Shown here: piece by piece, positions 43,612-50,907 of the stretch
Numbering within the stretch: the stretch's first letter is position 1
How the letters are laid out: the number at the start of each line of letters is the position of its first letter
Assembly (NCBI RefSeq): GCF_022352055.1
Contig: NZ_JAKRWM010000013.1
Location: 122,564-186,563 of the forward strand
Reading direction: 5' to 3'
Origin: Cohnella mopanensis
GTDB lineage: Bacteria > Bacillota > Bacilli > Paenibacillales > Paenibacillaceae
Length of the DNA: 64,000 nt
Position numbers and translations under genes: made by a program
Notes under the pieces: model-generated
The model's database searches: none
Seen by the model: the letters and a program-made list of their open reading frames with translations, nothing else
What the model was told of the DNA's origin: nothing

Positions 43612-44016
43612 GTGAATTTCGCTTCTGTGCGCATCATTACCGACGACGTGGATCGTCTCGTCGAGTTCTATGAGAAAGTTATGGGTGTTTCGGCGGAGCG
43701 CCTCGCGCCCGTTTTTGCCGAACTCGTTGTGCCATCATGCACCCTGGCAATCGGCCACTCCCAGACGGCGCAACTATTCGGCGCTGGTTCCGTAGTGGCG
43801 GCCAACAATCACACTGTCATCATCGAGTTCCGCGTCGACGATGTCGAAGCCGAATACGCGCGCTTGAAGCTATTTGTTGATGATTGGGTAAAGGAACCGA
43901 CCACGATGCCGTGGGGGAACCGTTCTGTGCTTTTCCGCGATCCCGACGGCAACCTCGTTAACCTCTTCGAGCCGGTGACCGAGGAAGCGATCAAACGGTT
44001 CAGCGGTAGGCGTTGA
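43612..44016 (+). CDS. VOC superfamily protein (glyoxalase/bleomycin-resistance-like)
   Basis: A 134-residue protein with the VOC pattern: RIITDDVDRLVEFYEKVMGV, HTVIIEFRVDDVEAEYARL, WGNRSVLFRDPDGNLVNLFEP. The last segment carries the closing metal-ligand Glu. Substrate unknown. GTG 43612 follows AGGAAGGATG. Codon use is visibly more GC-rich than in the neighbours (many GCG, GTC, CTC), suggesting acquisition from another genome. Its last 17 bases overlap the end of the convergent WYL gene, and its last 30 bp recur at 6.16 kb. Confidence 0.82.
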   Translation: MNFASVRIITDDVDRLVEFYEKVMGVSAERLAPVFAELVVPSCTLAIGHSQTAQLFGAGSVVAANNHTVIIEFRVDDVEAEYARLKLFVDDWVKEPTTMPWGNRSVLFRDPDGNLVNLFEPVTEEAIKRFSGRR

Positions 44017-44911
44017 TCATTTTAATTAAATAATTGCGAAAGTCTTCAGCATATGTTTTGGGCTCAACGATTGTTAAATTTGTACCGAAACTTGCTAAAA
44101 ATTGAAATCCCGTACTGTTTTGAGGGACATTAATCGTTGCTAAGAAAAATTCAGAACTATAGTCTCCGATACTCTTTCGACCGTACCTTTCAATGAATTG
44201 ATCTTTTATGCTAGGCGAAATCAACGCCTTAATAGCGACTAGTTCCGGTTGATAACTTGCTTCGCGTTCTTTTCCTGACAAATAATCTCTAGGGTGAAAC
44301 GTTCTTTCATCTAGAGTAAGATGATCGATCCGAGATAATTTAAACGTTCTATATCCCTGACGATGTAAACAGAATCCTATCAAGTACCAACTCGTTTCGC
44401 TAAAATGAAGCTCATAAGGCTCAACCAATCTATTCGTCATTGTGCCATTTTTATCTATATAATCGAATGAAACGAGCTTTCTCTTTAATATGGATTCTTG
44501 ACATGTTTTCAAGATTTGAAGAATTTCAGACCGACCCTCCCACTCATAGAATGACAGTTGAATTGAACGATTTAGAGACAATGGGCTTACCATTGCCTCT
44601 ATTTTTTTTATTGTCATTTCAACTTCTTCGCTAACTAGAATTTGTTCCAATCCGCTCAACGCAGTTAATATATTCTCTAAGTCGGAGCTACTTAAAAGAC
44701 GTTTATCAACCTTGTATTCATCCAAAATACCGTAGCCGCCATTAACTCCATTGATAGAATAGATCGGGATATTGGATAAACTCAGTGTTTCCATATCGCG
44801 AAGAATAGTTCTTTTGGAAACGTTAAATAATTGCGCAAATTCCTTTGATGAGACGACATCTTTTTTCAGCAATATCATGATTATAGAAATTAGTCTCTCA
44901 ACCTTGTCCAT
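44000..44911 (-). CDS. YafY-type HTH/WYL transcriptional regulator
   Basis: A 303-residue protein. The N-terminal HTH has VSSKEFAQLFNVSKRTILRDMETLS. The WYL domain is at ~165-225 (RKLVSFDYIDKNG, ETSWYLIGFCLHRQGYRTFKLSRI), with a C-terminal extension. GGAGG lies just before ATG 44911. It is divergent from a VOC gene, with a perfect palindrome in the gap, so it most likely controls that gene and itself. Its stop codon lies inside the 3' end of the convergent VOC gene at 43.6 kb. Confidence 0.88.
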   Translation of the reverse strand: MDKVERLISIIMILLKKDVVSSKEFAQLFNVSKRTILRDMETLSLSNIPIYSINGVNGGYGILDEYKVDKRLLSSSDLENILTALSGLEQILVSEEVEMTIKKIEAMVSPLSLNRSIQLSFYEWEGRSEILQILKTCQESILKRKLVSFDYIDKNGTMTNRLVEPYELHFSETSWYLIGFCLHRQGYRTFKLSRIDHLTLDERTFHPRDYLSGKEREASYQPELVAIKALISPSIKDQFIERYGRKSIGDYSSEFFLATINVPQNSTGFQFLASFGTNLTIVEPKTYAEDFRNYLIKMINAYR

Positions 44912-44946
44912 ATGTCCTCCACTTTTTCTCTACTTAATCCAATAAT

Positions 44947-44966
44947 GGTGACATAATGCTGTCACC
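44947..44966. promoter_or_regulatory. Palindromic operator between WYL regulator and VOC gene
   Basis: GGTGACATAATGCTGTCACC has perfect 7-bp arms around a 6-nt centre. It lies 36 bp from the regulator start and 47 bp from the VOC start at 45013, placed to control both directions. Confidence 0.75.
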
Positions 44967-45012
44967 TTTTATGGATTATACTACATTTATCACAAGAAGG
45001 AGGTATTACCTT

Positions 45013-45477
45013 ATGTCAGCTATTGCATACTTAAACTTTGATGGAATTTCAGAACAAGTGATTGAATTTTATTCGGAGGCTTTAAATGCGAATGAAGTAA
45101 AAAAAGTTAAATTCAAGGATCTGCCACAAGATCCAAATTACCCGCTGCCAGAAAATGAATTAAATATGATCATGGAGTCTTCAATGGAATTTGCAGGCGG
45201 GAAAATAATGCTGTCGGATCTTTTGCCTTCAATGAAGAGGGTAACAGGCGAGCTGGTGAAAGGAAATAATGTACTGATTAGTCTAGTCATCGACGACAAA
45301 CAAAAACTGGAACAATACTTTAATAATTTGTCTGTTGGCGGTAATGTTATGATGCCGCTATCCAATACTCCTTGGTCTTCGTGCTTTGGAATGCTGGTTG
45401 ATAAGTTTGGGGTTTCCTGGAAATTTAACAGTGACGCAGATAAGTTCCTTGATAAAGTGATTTCCAATAATAAATAA
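45013..45477 (+). CDS. PhnB-like VOC protein
   Basis: A 154-residue protein opening MSAIAYLNFDGISEQVIEFY, the PhnB-like form of the VOC fold. It closes with WSSCFGMLVDKFGVSWKFN, the conserved 'fG...D.FGv.W' end. The start is ATG 45013, 7 nt after AAGGAGGT; the frame extends upstream to 44956 without a binding site. It is probably regulated by the divergent WYL protein. Substrate unknown. Confidence 0.85.
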   Translation: MSAIAYLNFDGISEQVIEFYSEALNANEVKKVKFKDLPQDPNYPLPENELNMIMESSMEFAGGKIMLSDLLPSMKRVTGELVKGNNVLISLVIDDKQKLEQYFNNLSVGGNVMMPLSNTPWSSCFGMLVDKFGVSWKFNSDADKFLDKVISNNK

Positions 45478-45485
45478 CGCATTCT

Positions 45486-45517
45486 AAAAATGGTCTTGCA
45501 ATTAAAGGCCATTTTTT
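45486..45517 (+). terminator. Rho-independent terminator
   Basis: AAAAATGGTC pairs with GGCCATTTTT (one G.U) and is followed by further T residues. It ends the VOC transcript. Confidence 0.75.
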
Positions 45518-45596
45518 AATGTGTGTTTTGTCTTATACTCATTAGACGACCAGTGTGCGGCGACCATCGCTTTAGAAAGGAGGACGTATTTTCTCT

Positions 45597-46166
45597 ATGG
45601 AAATTGAAAATCTGATTCCAGCAAAATCGAGAGAAGATCTAAGGGAGTGGCTACAGGAAAATGGTAAGACTAAAAAGTCTTGCTGGGTCTTGGTTAGTAT
45701 GACGCCCACCTCTAATATGTTGTTATATTTGGACGCGGTCGAGGAAGCTTTGTGCTTTGGATGGATCGATGGAGTCAAAAAGAAAATTTCTGAAACGGAG
45801 CTGGCTCAGAGGCTGTCTCCTAGGAGTAAAAAAAGTTCATGGACTGAATTAAATAAAGAGCGTGTCCGCCGCCTCGAAAAGTTGAGGTTAATGAGAGACG
45901 AAGGAAGAAGGGTTCTTCCTGATATGGATCGAAATTCCTTTACAATAGATGAAGATATTGAGCGAAGGCTGAAAGAGGAAAAGCAAGTATACGACAATTT
46001 CATTTCATTTCCAGATCTATATAAAAGAGTTCGGATCGACACGATACAAAGCAATAAGAATCAGCCAGAATTGTTTGGGAGCAGATTAGACAAATTCATA
46101 ACAAACACTAGAGAAAACAAAATGTACGGTCAATGGAACGATAATGGACGTCTACTAGATTATTAA
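45597..46166 (+). CDS. YdeI/OmdA family protein
   Basis: A 189-residue protein. It shows the YdeI signature: 'LREWLQENGKTKKSCWVLV', 'LDAVEEALCFGWIDGVKKK', 'QRLSPRSKKSSWTELNKERV', then a helical tail. YdeI-type proteins are linked to envelope stress and antimicrobial-peptide tolerance in Bacillus, but the biochemical role is unknown. AAAGGAGG is about 13 nt before ATG 45597, which is long spacing. Confidence 0.8.
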   Translation: MEIENLIPAKSREDLREWLQENGKTKKSCWVLVSMTPTSNMLLYLDAVEEALCFGWIDGVKKKISETELAQRLSPRSKKSSWTELNKERVRRLEKLRLMRDEGRRVLPDMDRNSFTIDEDIERRLKEEKQVYDNFISFPDLYKRVRIDTIQSNKNQPELFGSRLDKFITNTRENKMYGQWNDNGRLLDY

Positions 46167-46251
46167 GCCTGGATAGAAGAAAAGAACGTTACTGATCGTT
46201 GAATAGGGTTAAACACAGCTGCTTGGATGACCTGTCATTTATAGAGGGTAT

Positions 46252-46281
46252 TCGACAAAAAATTCCATTATATGGTATAGT
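46252..46281 (+). promoter_or_regulatory. Promoter of the lysozyme/lipoprotein operon
   Basis: A -35 TCGACA (46252-46257) and a -10 TATAGT (46276-46281) are 18 bp apart, about 45 bp upstream of ATG 46332. No other gene lies in 46167-46322. Confidence 0.6.
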
Positions 46282-46331
46282 ACGGGTGATGGAGATACAC
46301 GGGTGCATTTCGTATAGGGAGGATGATTAGA

Positions 46332-47456
46332 ATGCCAAAAATACATGTAGATACTGATCTTATTATAAGTTTATCATCGGATGCCATGAGAAAATTGCGC
46401 GGTATATCGGATACGAGGAGCGCGGTTTCTTCCCTGAAGAGCAGCCAGGATAGTAGGATCTTGGCTCGCAGAGGTATTGGAAGCAGGTTGAGTAATGCCG
46501 TTAAGGAACTCGAGACCCTTGATCAACGAATACGTGCCGTATATGGCTTCGCCCAAAACGCCATGGATAAATATAAAGCTGTGGATAACAGTCTAGCAAA
46601 AGAAGCCGGCAATATCGGGCAGATGCGAGCGAAATTGGCTAGCGTCTCGAATGCCTCTGCCAAGCAGTCCGAGAAGCCAAAAGAGAAAACGCCAGAAACC
46701 GCGAAATTGGCTAACCTCTCGAATACCTCTGCCAAACAGCAAGAGAAGCCAAAAGAGAAACCGGCAGAAACCAAGGATCCGGTCCAAGCCATGATTGACA
46801 ATCTCAGCAAGGATACCAGCTTGAAACTAACGAAAGAGAAAAAAGATACCTTGGTTTATATGGCTAAACTTTTACTCAAAGAAGGTTATGATCCAAGATT
46901 TGTAGCGGGGGTTCTAGGCAATATATTAGCCGAGGGAAGCGTTGGTATGTTTGAAAGCTCTAATTATAAATCGAATCCAAAAAAAGAGCCCGATTATCTA
47001 AAATATATGGATAAATATCATGATTATCGAAAAGATTATTCCGGAAAGAACATATCGGAGGTTGGAATAGAAAAAACAAAAGAATTACTCGATGAGCTTG
47101 AAGACGAAGGTTATAAGGGCAAATTTGGTCTTGGCTGCGTTCAATGGACAGGCGAAAGAACGATGGGTTTAATTGATTGTTACATTAAAGTGTGCGGAGA
47201 AAAAGGGTTTCCCACCAAGGAGCAATGTATTGAAGCAGAGAGTATGTTTATTCTTCAGGAACTTAAAGGATCTTACAAGAATGTTTATACAAATTGGAAA
47301 TCCAAATATGGGAATAGTAAGGATGGCGATGCTGCAGCAAAAGCTGCAGGCAGTGTGGTATGTAAAGAATATGAAAAACCAAAGGATCCGAATCAAGCAG
47401 GGATTCGCGGAAACAACGCAGAGAAAATATATGATGTGATGATGGGTAAGAAATAA
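46332..47456 (+). CDS. Phage-tail-lysozyme-domain protein with helical N-terminus (candidate secreted effector)
   Basis: A 374-residue protein with no signal peptide. Residues ~5-95 form a long-helix domain (KIHVDTDLIISLSSDAM..., LDQRIRAVYGFAQNAMDKYK) that resembles WXG100/LXG-type secretion domains in layout, though no WXG motif is present. A Lys/Glu/Pro-rich linker holds two copies of a ~25-residue repeat (SN[AT]SAKQ.EKPKEK). The C-terminal ~200 residues match tail-lysozyme domains: FVAGVLGNILAEGSVG (candidate catalytic E201), then GLGCVQWTGERTMG. It should cleave peptidoglycan glycan strands. ATG 46332 lies 9 nt after GGGAGG; the ATG at 46323 abuts it. The lipoprotein gene starts one base after its stop. 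Confidence 0.7.
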   Translation: MPKIHVDTDLIISLSSDAMRKLRGISDTRSAVSSLKSSQDSRILARRGIGSRLSNAVKELETLDQRIRAVYGFAQNAMDKYKAVDNSLAKEAGNIGQMRAKLASVSNASAKQSEKPKEKTPETAKLANLSNTSAKQQEKPKEKPAETKDPVQAMIDNLSKDTSLKLTKEKKDTLVYMAKLLLKEGYDPRFVAGVLGNILAEGSVGMFESSNYKSNPKKEPDYLKYMDKYHDYRKDYSGKNISEVGIEKTKELLDELEDEGYKGKFGLGCVQWTGERTMGLIDCYIKVCGEKGFPTKEQCIEAESMFILQELKGSYKNVYTNWKSKYGNSKDGDAAAKAAGSVVCKEYEKPKDPNQAGIRGNNAEKIYDVMMGKK

Positions 47457-48620
47457 ATGAAATCGCTAGAGAAAGGGGAATGGAATATACAAAAAATAGC
47501 GCTAGGAATCATGACTATAGCTGTTCTTATGTTAGTTGGTTGCTATAATAAAGCAACCAATACCCAACTGGATCCATCCAGCAGTCCGTCTAGTAGTCCG
47601 TTTAGCAGTCCGTCTAGCAGTCCGTCTAGCAGTCCATCCAGCAGTCCATCTAGCAGTCCATCCAGTATTCCATCCGCCGATGTTAAAACCTATAAAGACG
47701 AGAACCATAAGTTACTACAATATGATGAACTTTCGATTAATTTTGATAACTATTATATTGTCTCTGAAACGCGCAGCAATCATAATGGAACATTTATCAT
47801 GAAGATAGATGAAGGACACACTTCGCGAAATACTCAGATGACCATAGAAATCAAAGCGATAAAAAAACCTATTTATCGCAATACGGAGGACATCGCATCC
47901 TATTTAAGTGAAATGATTCCTGAATATGAGAAAATACGGATTTATAATCATGTAACCGATAAATCGGGAATCATCAGTTTATATCTTGTACAAGGCGAAA
48001 GTCAGACGAATTATGTAGTCTGCTATAGTAATGCTTGCTATCTCATAAAATCTAATGTAAGCTCGTTGGCTCGTGATCTCCTCGAACAGAACCCTAAAAA
48101 GTATAATGTGGTAGAGGTTCAAAAAATAGATTGCGCGAAGTCTTTTACTGCGACTGTTGCCCGAACCATTTCTTATGATGATAACAAGGTAGAATATGAA
48201 ATCATTCAAGGTAAGGGCGGCGCCAAATATCATGCTGAATTAAGCAATCAAGAAGAGGGGTACGAATTTACTCTGCAAAATGAAAAGGGCGAAAACTTGT
48301 TGACATTGTCGACTCCTCACGGATATGACTTTAACGAAGTCGTTAGCTTTATAGATCTCAACATGGACGGTTACGCCGATATTCAATTTATGGGTGAAGA
48401 GGGTACTTTGAATAGCTCGTATGTTCTGTATGTTTGGGATGAACATGCCAATCATTTTGTTAAAGTAAAATGTGATGAAATGCTCTCCTATTTCGAAGTG
48501 TATGATGGTTACCTGTTAAATTGGCAAAAAGCAAGTGCGAATACCGGGGCTGTTCAAAAACTTGTCTGGGATAAGAATACTTTGATAAAAGTGTCAGAAG
48601 AGGAGTATGAAACGGAATAA
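47457..48620 (+). CDS. Lipoprotein with XAC2610-like C-terminal domain (candidate immunity protein)
   Basis: A 387-residue lipoprotein. The signal peptide ends at LMLVGC (lipobox). It is followed by an Asn/Thr spacer, eight SSSP-type repeats (~residues 41-72), a ~200-residue middle domain and a C-terminal segment (296-343). That segment has FIDLNMDGYADIQFMGEEG, then SSYVLYVWDEHANHF. This 'D.N.DGY.D......G....SY..Y.wd...f' pattern is that of XAC2610-type proteins, which protect Xanthomonas against a lysozyme effector. It starts immediately after the lysozyme gene stop, so the two are co-translated. A protective outer-surface role is inferred. Confidence 0.65.
   Translation: MKSLEKGEWNIQKIALGIMTIAVLMLVGCYNKATNTQLDPSSSPSSSPFSSPSSSPSSSPSSSPSSSPSSIPSADVKTYKDENHKLLQYDELSINFDNYYIVSETRSNHNGTFIMKIDEGHTSRNTQMTIEIKAIKKPIYRNTEDIASYLSEMIPEYEKIRIYNHVTDKSGIISLYLVQGESQTNYVVCYSNACYLIKSNVSSLARDLLEQNPKKYNVVEVQKIDCAKSFTATVARTISYDDNKVEYEIIQGKGGAKYHAELSNQEEGYEFTLQNEKGENLLTLSTPHGYDFNEVVSFIDLNMDGYADIQFMGEEGTLNSSYVLYVWDEHANHFVKVKCDEMLSYFEVYDGYLLNWQKASANTGAVQKLVWDKNTLIKVSEEEYETE
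47577..47672 (+). repeat. 12-bp tandem repeat encoding SSSP units
   Basis: Eight consecutive 12-bp units of the form TCTAGCAGTCCG or TCCAGCAGTCCA encode SSSP (one FSSP, last SSIP). Whole-unit gain or loss would not shift the frame, so the wall-spanning linker length can vary. Confidence 0.9.
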
Positions 48621-48658
48621 AGGTTAGGCATGAAGATGATGTATTGGCGTATACAGCA

Positions 48659-48690
48659 AAGAAACGGGATATGTCCTGTTTCTTTTTTTT
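48659..48690 (+). terminator. Rho-independent terminator
   Basis: AAGAAACGGGA (48659-48669) pairs with TCCTGTTTCTT (one G.U) around a TATG loop and continues in T residues. It closes the effector/lipoprotein transcript. Confidence 0.85.
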
Positions 48691-48791
48691 GACCATAAGT
48701 TCGATTAGGAAGACGCGTTAACATATCGCTCTTTCTAACCGATATACACCTTGAAAGTTATATAGCACATGACATGAGGAGATTTAACCTG

Positions 48792-50531
48792 ATGAAAAAA
48801 ATACTAACGGTATTCATGATTGTGGCCATTTTCGGCGGCATTCTGCCTTATCAGAACACATCCGCGTATTCAGTGGATAGCAACTGCTTTATTGAGGCTA
48901 GTCAAGCCAGGCGTGATAGGCCTAGCGGGGCGATCGATCAGAATGGAAAGAACATCACATATGATTATTCCCATCTACCCGATCAGAAAAAATCGACCTT
49001 CATCTGCGTCAACGATAAGCTGCTCGATCGGGATGTTCCGGTTGAATCGGAGAGCGGGATTAAGTTAGTTCCGATGAAGGCTTTGTTCGAAGCGGTAGAT
49101 GCTACTTATAAGTGGGATAACAAGAGTAAAGTGGCTACGGTCAAATTAAAAGATAAGATTATTCGAGTGCAAGTGAACAGCGCTAAAGCAACTGTAGATG
49201 GTCAAGACGTGACCATGGAAGTACCCGCTCGGATGAAATGGGGGAATGTGTACATTCCGCTTAGCTTTGTTTCCAAACAAATAGATCTGCAATACGCATG
49301 GCAGACGGGCAGCAACATTTTGCGGATTTTTACGAATCCGGAGGTGTCGATCGCAGTAGCTAGCAAGTCGCAATCGGGTGATACAGATGATTATGAATAC
49401 TCCAATTTCTTTAGAGTATCAAATCGGTATCTACTGGAAAATAACGGGGTTATAAGCTTGTTGAAAGATAGCGGAGATGAAATGCGAATTCAGCAGTTTT
49501 CGTCAAGCTTTGTTAAGACGGGTGAGAAAGTCACCCCCACTGAGCTCGCGGATTTCGGAGGGGCTCATGTTGGGGAAGACGGATATTATTATGTAATATA
49601 CGGACAGAATAATAATGCAGAGTCAAACAGTAAGCCGGTATATCGGATCGTCAAATACGATAATAAGTGGATAAAAGTTGCTCAGTTGGACATTCAGGAT
49701 GTGCATGTAACGAAACCCTTTCATGCAAGTAACTTAACGATGGACAGTTATGAAGGCAAGCTAGTCATTCATTCTGCAAGAGAAAGGTATTTATCCGGAG
49801 ATGGCGTGCACCATCAATCCAATATCACCTTCCAGATTGACATGAAGGATATGAAACTGCTGTACTCGGGGGGAGAATGGCCGATCAATCACGTAAGCCA
49901 CTCTTTCGCTACTTATGTTCGTTTTGACGGAGATCGGATCGTCTATGCGGACCACGGGGATGCTTATCCCCGAGCGATCGTGTTGCAAGTCGAGCAGAAC
50001 GGCGAGATGCGAGATGAGATCGAGGTATTGAAGTTTCCTGGAAAAGTTGGGGACAATTACACGGGAGCGAAGTTAGGCGGATTGGAAGTAGCGAATGATA
50101 ACTATTTATTGGTCGGTTCCAGCGTTTCGCTCACTGAACAGTATGGCAAGAGCGAAGCTAGTAATTTATTTCTAGGCGTAGTTCCGAAGGCTATGAAGGA
50201 AGATACAAATGCGAAAGTCGTCTGGCTGACGAAAAATTCGGTAAAGTCCAAAGTGCGGATAACGGAAACTCATCTTGTGAAAATCAACGATAATAAATTC
50301 GTAGTGCTGTGGACCGAATCGGCTGATCGTAAGACGAATTTGTACTATGCGGTAATCGATGGGACAGGCAATCTGCTGAAAAATCCGAAAAATCTAGAGG
50401 GAGTGCGCTCACCGGGCAATATGTCACCGCTTGTTCGAGGCGACACTGTCATTTGGTACTTCTATGATTTTGTCTATCAGAGTTCCAAGAAGCAAGATGG
50501 GATTGAATTTTACTCGTTGCAGGTGGATTAA
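48792..50531 (+). CDS. Secreted protein with copper-amine-oxidase-N-type domain
   Basis: A 579-residue secreted protein. The signal peptide covers residues 1-25 (ends NTSAYS). The stalk-like domain (~60-175) has the usual pair of segments: SGIKLVPMKALFEAVDATYKW and MKWGNVYIPLSFVSKQIDLQY. The remaining ~400 residues form beta-rich repeats that could be a propeller (YYYVIYGQNNNAES, YRIVKYDNKWIKVAQLD). Function unknown; such stalk domains mediate cell-wall attachment or protein contacts. The start is ATG 48792, after GAGGAGA; the frame also opens at ATG 48774. It is flanked by terminators, so it is a single-gene unit. Confidence 0.7.
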   Translation: MKKILTVFMIVAIFGGILPYQNTSAYSVDSNCFIEASQARRDRPSGAIDQNGKNITYDYSHLPDQKKSTFICVNDKLLDRDVPVESESGIKLVPMKALFEAVDATYKWDNKSKVATVKLKDKIIRVQVNSAKATVDGQDVTMEVPARMKWGNVYIPLSFVSKQIDLQYAWQTGSNILRIFTNPEVSIAVASKSQSGDTDDYEYSNFFRVSNRYLLENNGVISLLKDSGDEMRIQQFSSSFVKTGEKVTPTELADFGGAHVGEDGYYYVIYGQNNNAESNSKPVYRIVKYDNKWIKVAQLDIQDVHVTKPFHASNLTMDSYEGKLVIHSARERYLSGDGVHHQSNITFQIDMKDMKLLYSGGEWPINHVSHSFATYVRFDGDRIVYADHGDAYPRAIVLQVEQNGEMRDEIEVLKFPGKVGDNYTGAKLGGLEVANDNYLLVGSSVSLTEQYGKSEASNLFLGVVPKAMKEDTNAKVVWLTKNSVKSKVRITETHLVKINDNKFVVLWTESADRKTNLYYAVIDGTGNLLKNPKNLEGVRSPGNMSPLVRGDTVIWYFYDFVYQSSKKQDGIEFYSLQVD

Positions 50532-50583
50532 GTCGAAGGGCGATCAGGACTGGTTAAGTCACATTTGTCTAATGTTATTTAGG

Positions 50584-50613
50584 AACTCAAGCGAAGTCTG
50601 CTTGAGTTTTTTT
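50584..50613 (+). terminator. Rho-independent terminator
   Basis: A 9-bp perfect stem AACTCAAGC/GCTTGAGTT with a GAAGTCT loop is followed by TTTTT. Confidence 0.85.
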
Positions 50614-50907
50614 AATAACAAGTTATGAGAAAAAGAGAGCACTTGATTCCGTATCCGCTCGGCTGAGCATGCGGGAATGCTGAATTAGGTTACATAAATT
50701 GCTAATTATTATTAAAGTTCTAAAAAATTATTAATGACGATAAGGCTCGGGTTTGGTTGAATGGGTTTGTCGCATTGTGCTACATTACTTGGAGTCGTAG
50801 CACGTGGCTAGATCCAACGGCCTTTAGCCGATCTGTATAGACTCACACCGAATGATAGATACCATTGTTGGATATACAACTAGATTACACACACGAGGAA
50901 GATGGCA
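50614..50907 (+). promoter_or_regulatory. Upstream region of the exopolysaccharide-like operon
   Basis: No gene is seen here. A weak promoter candidate is TTGAAT near 50757 with TACATT 18 bp downstream. A CGGC/GCCG mini-hairpin lies near 50818-50831. I looked for a c-di-GMP riboswitch because of the downstream genes and did not find its conserved core. Confidence 0.35.

Noticed and set aside
47577..47672. CRISPR-like repeat
   Set aside because: The 12-bp units are contiguous with no spacers and encode SSSP in frame.
50614..50907. c-di-GMP riboswitch upstream of the polysaccharide operon
   Set aside because: The conserved GCACAGGGCAAACC-type core and paired stems are absent.
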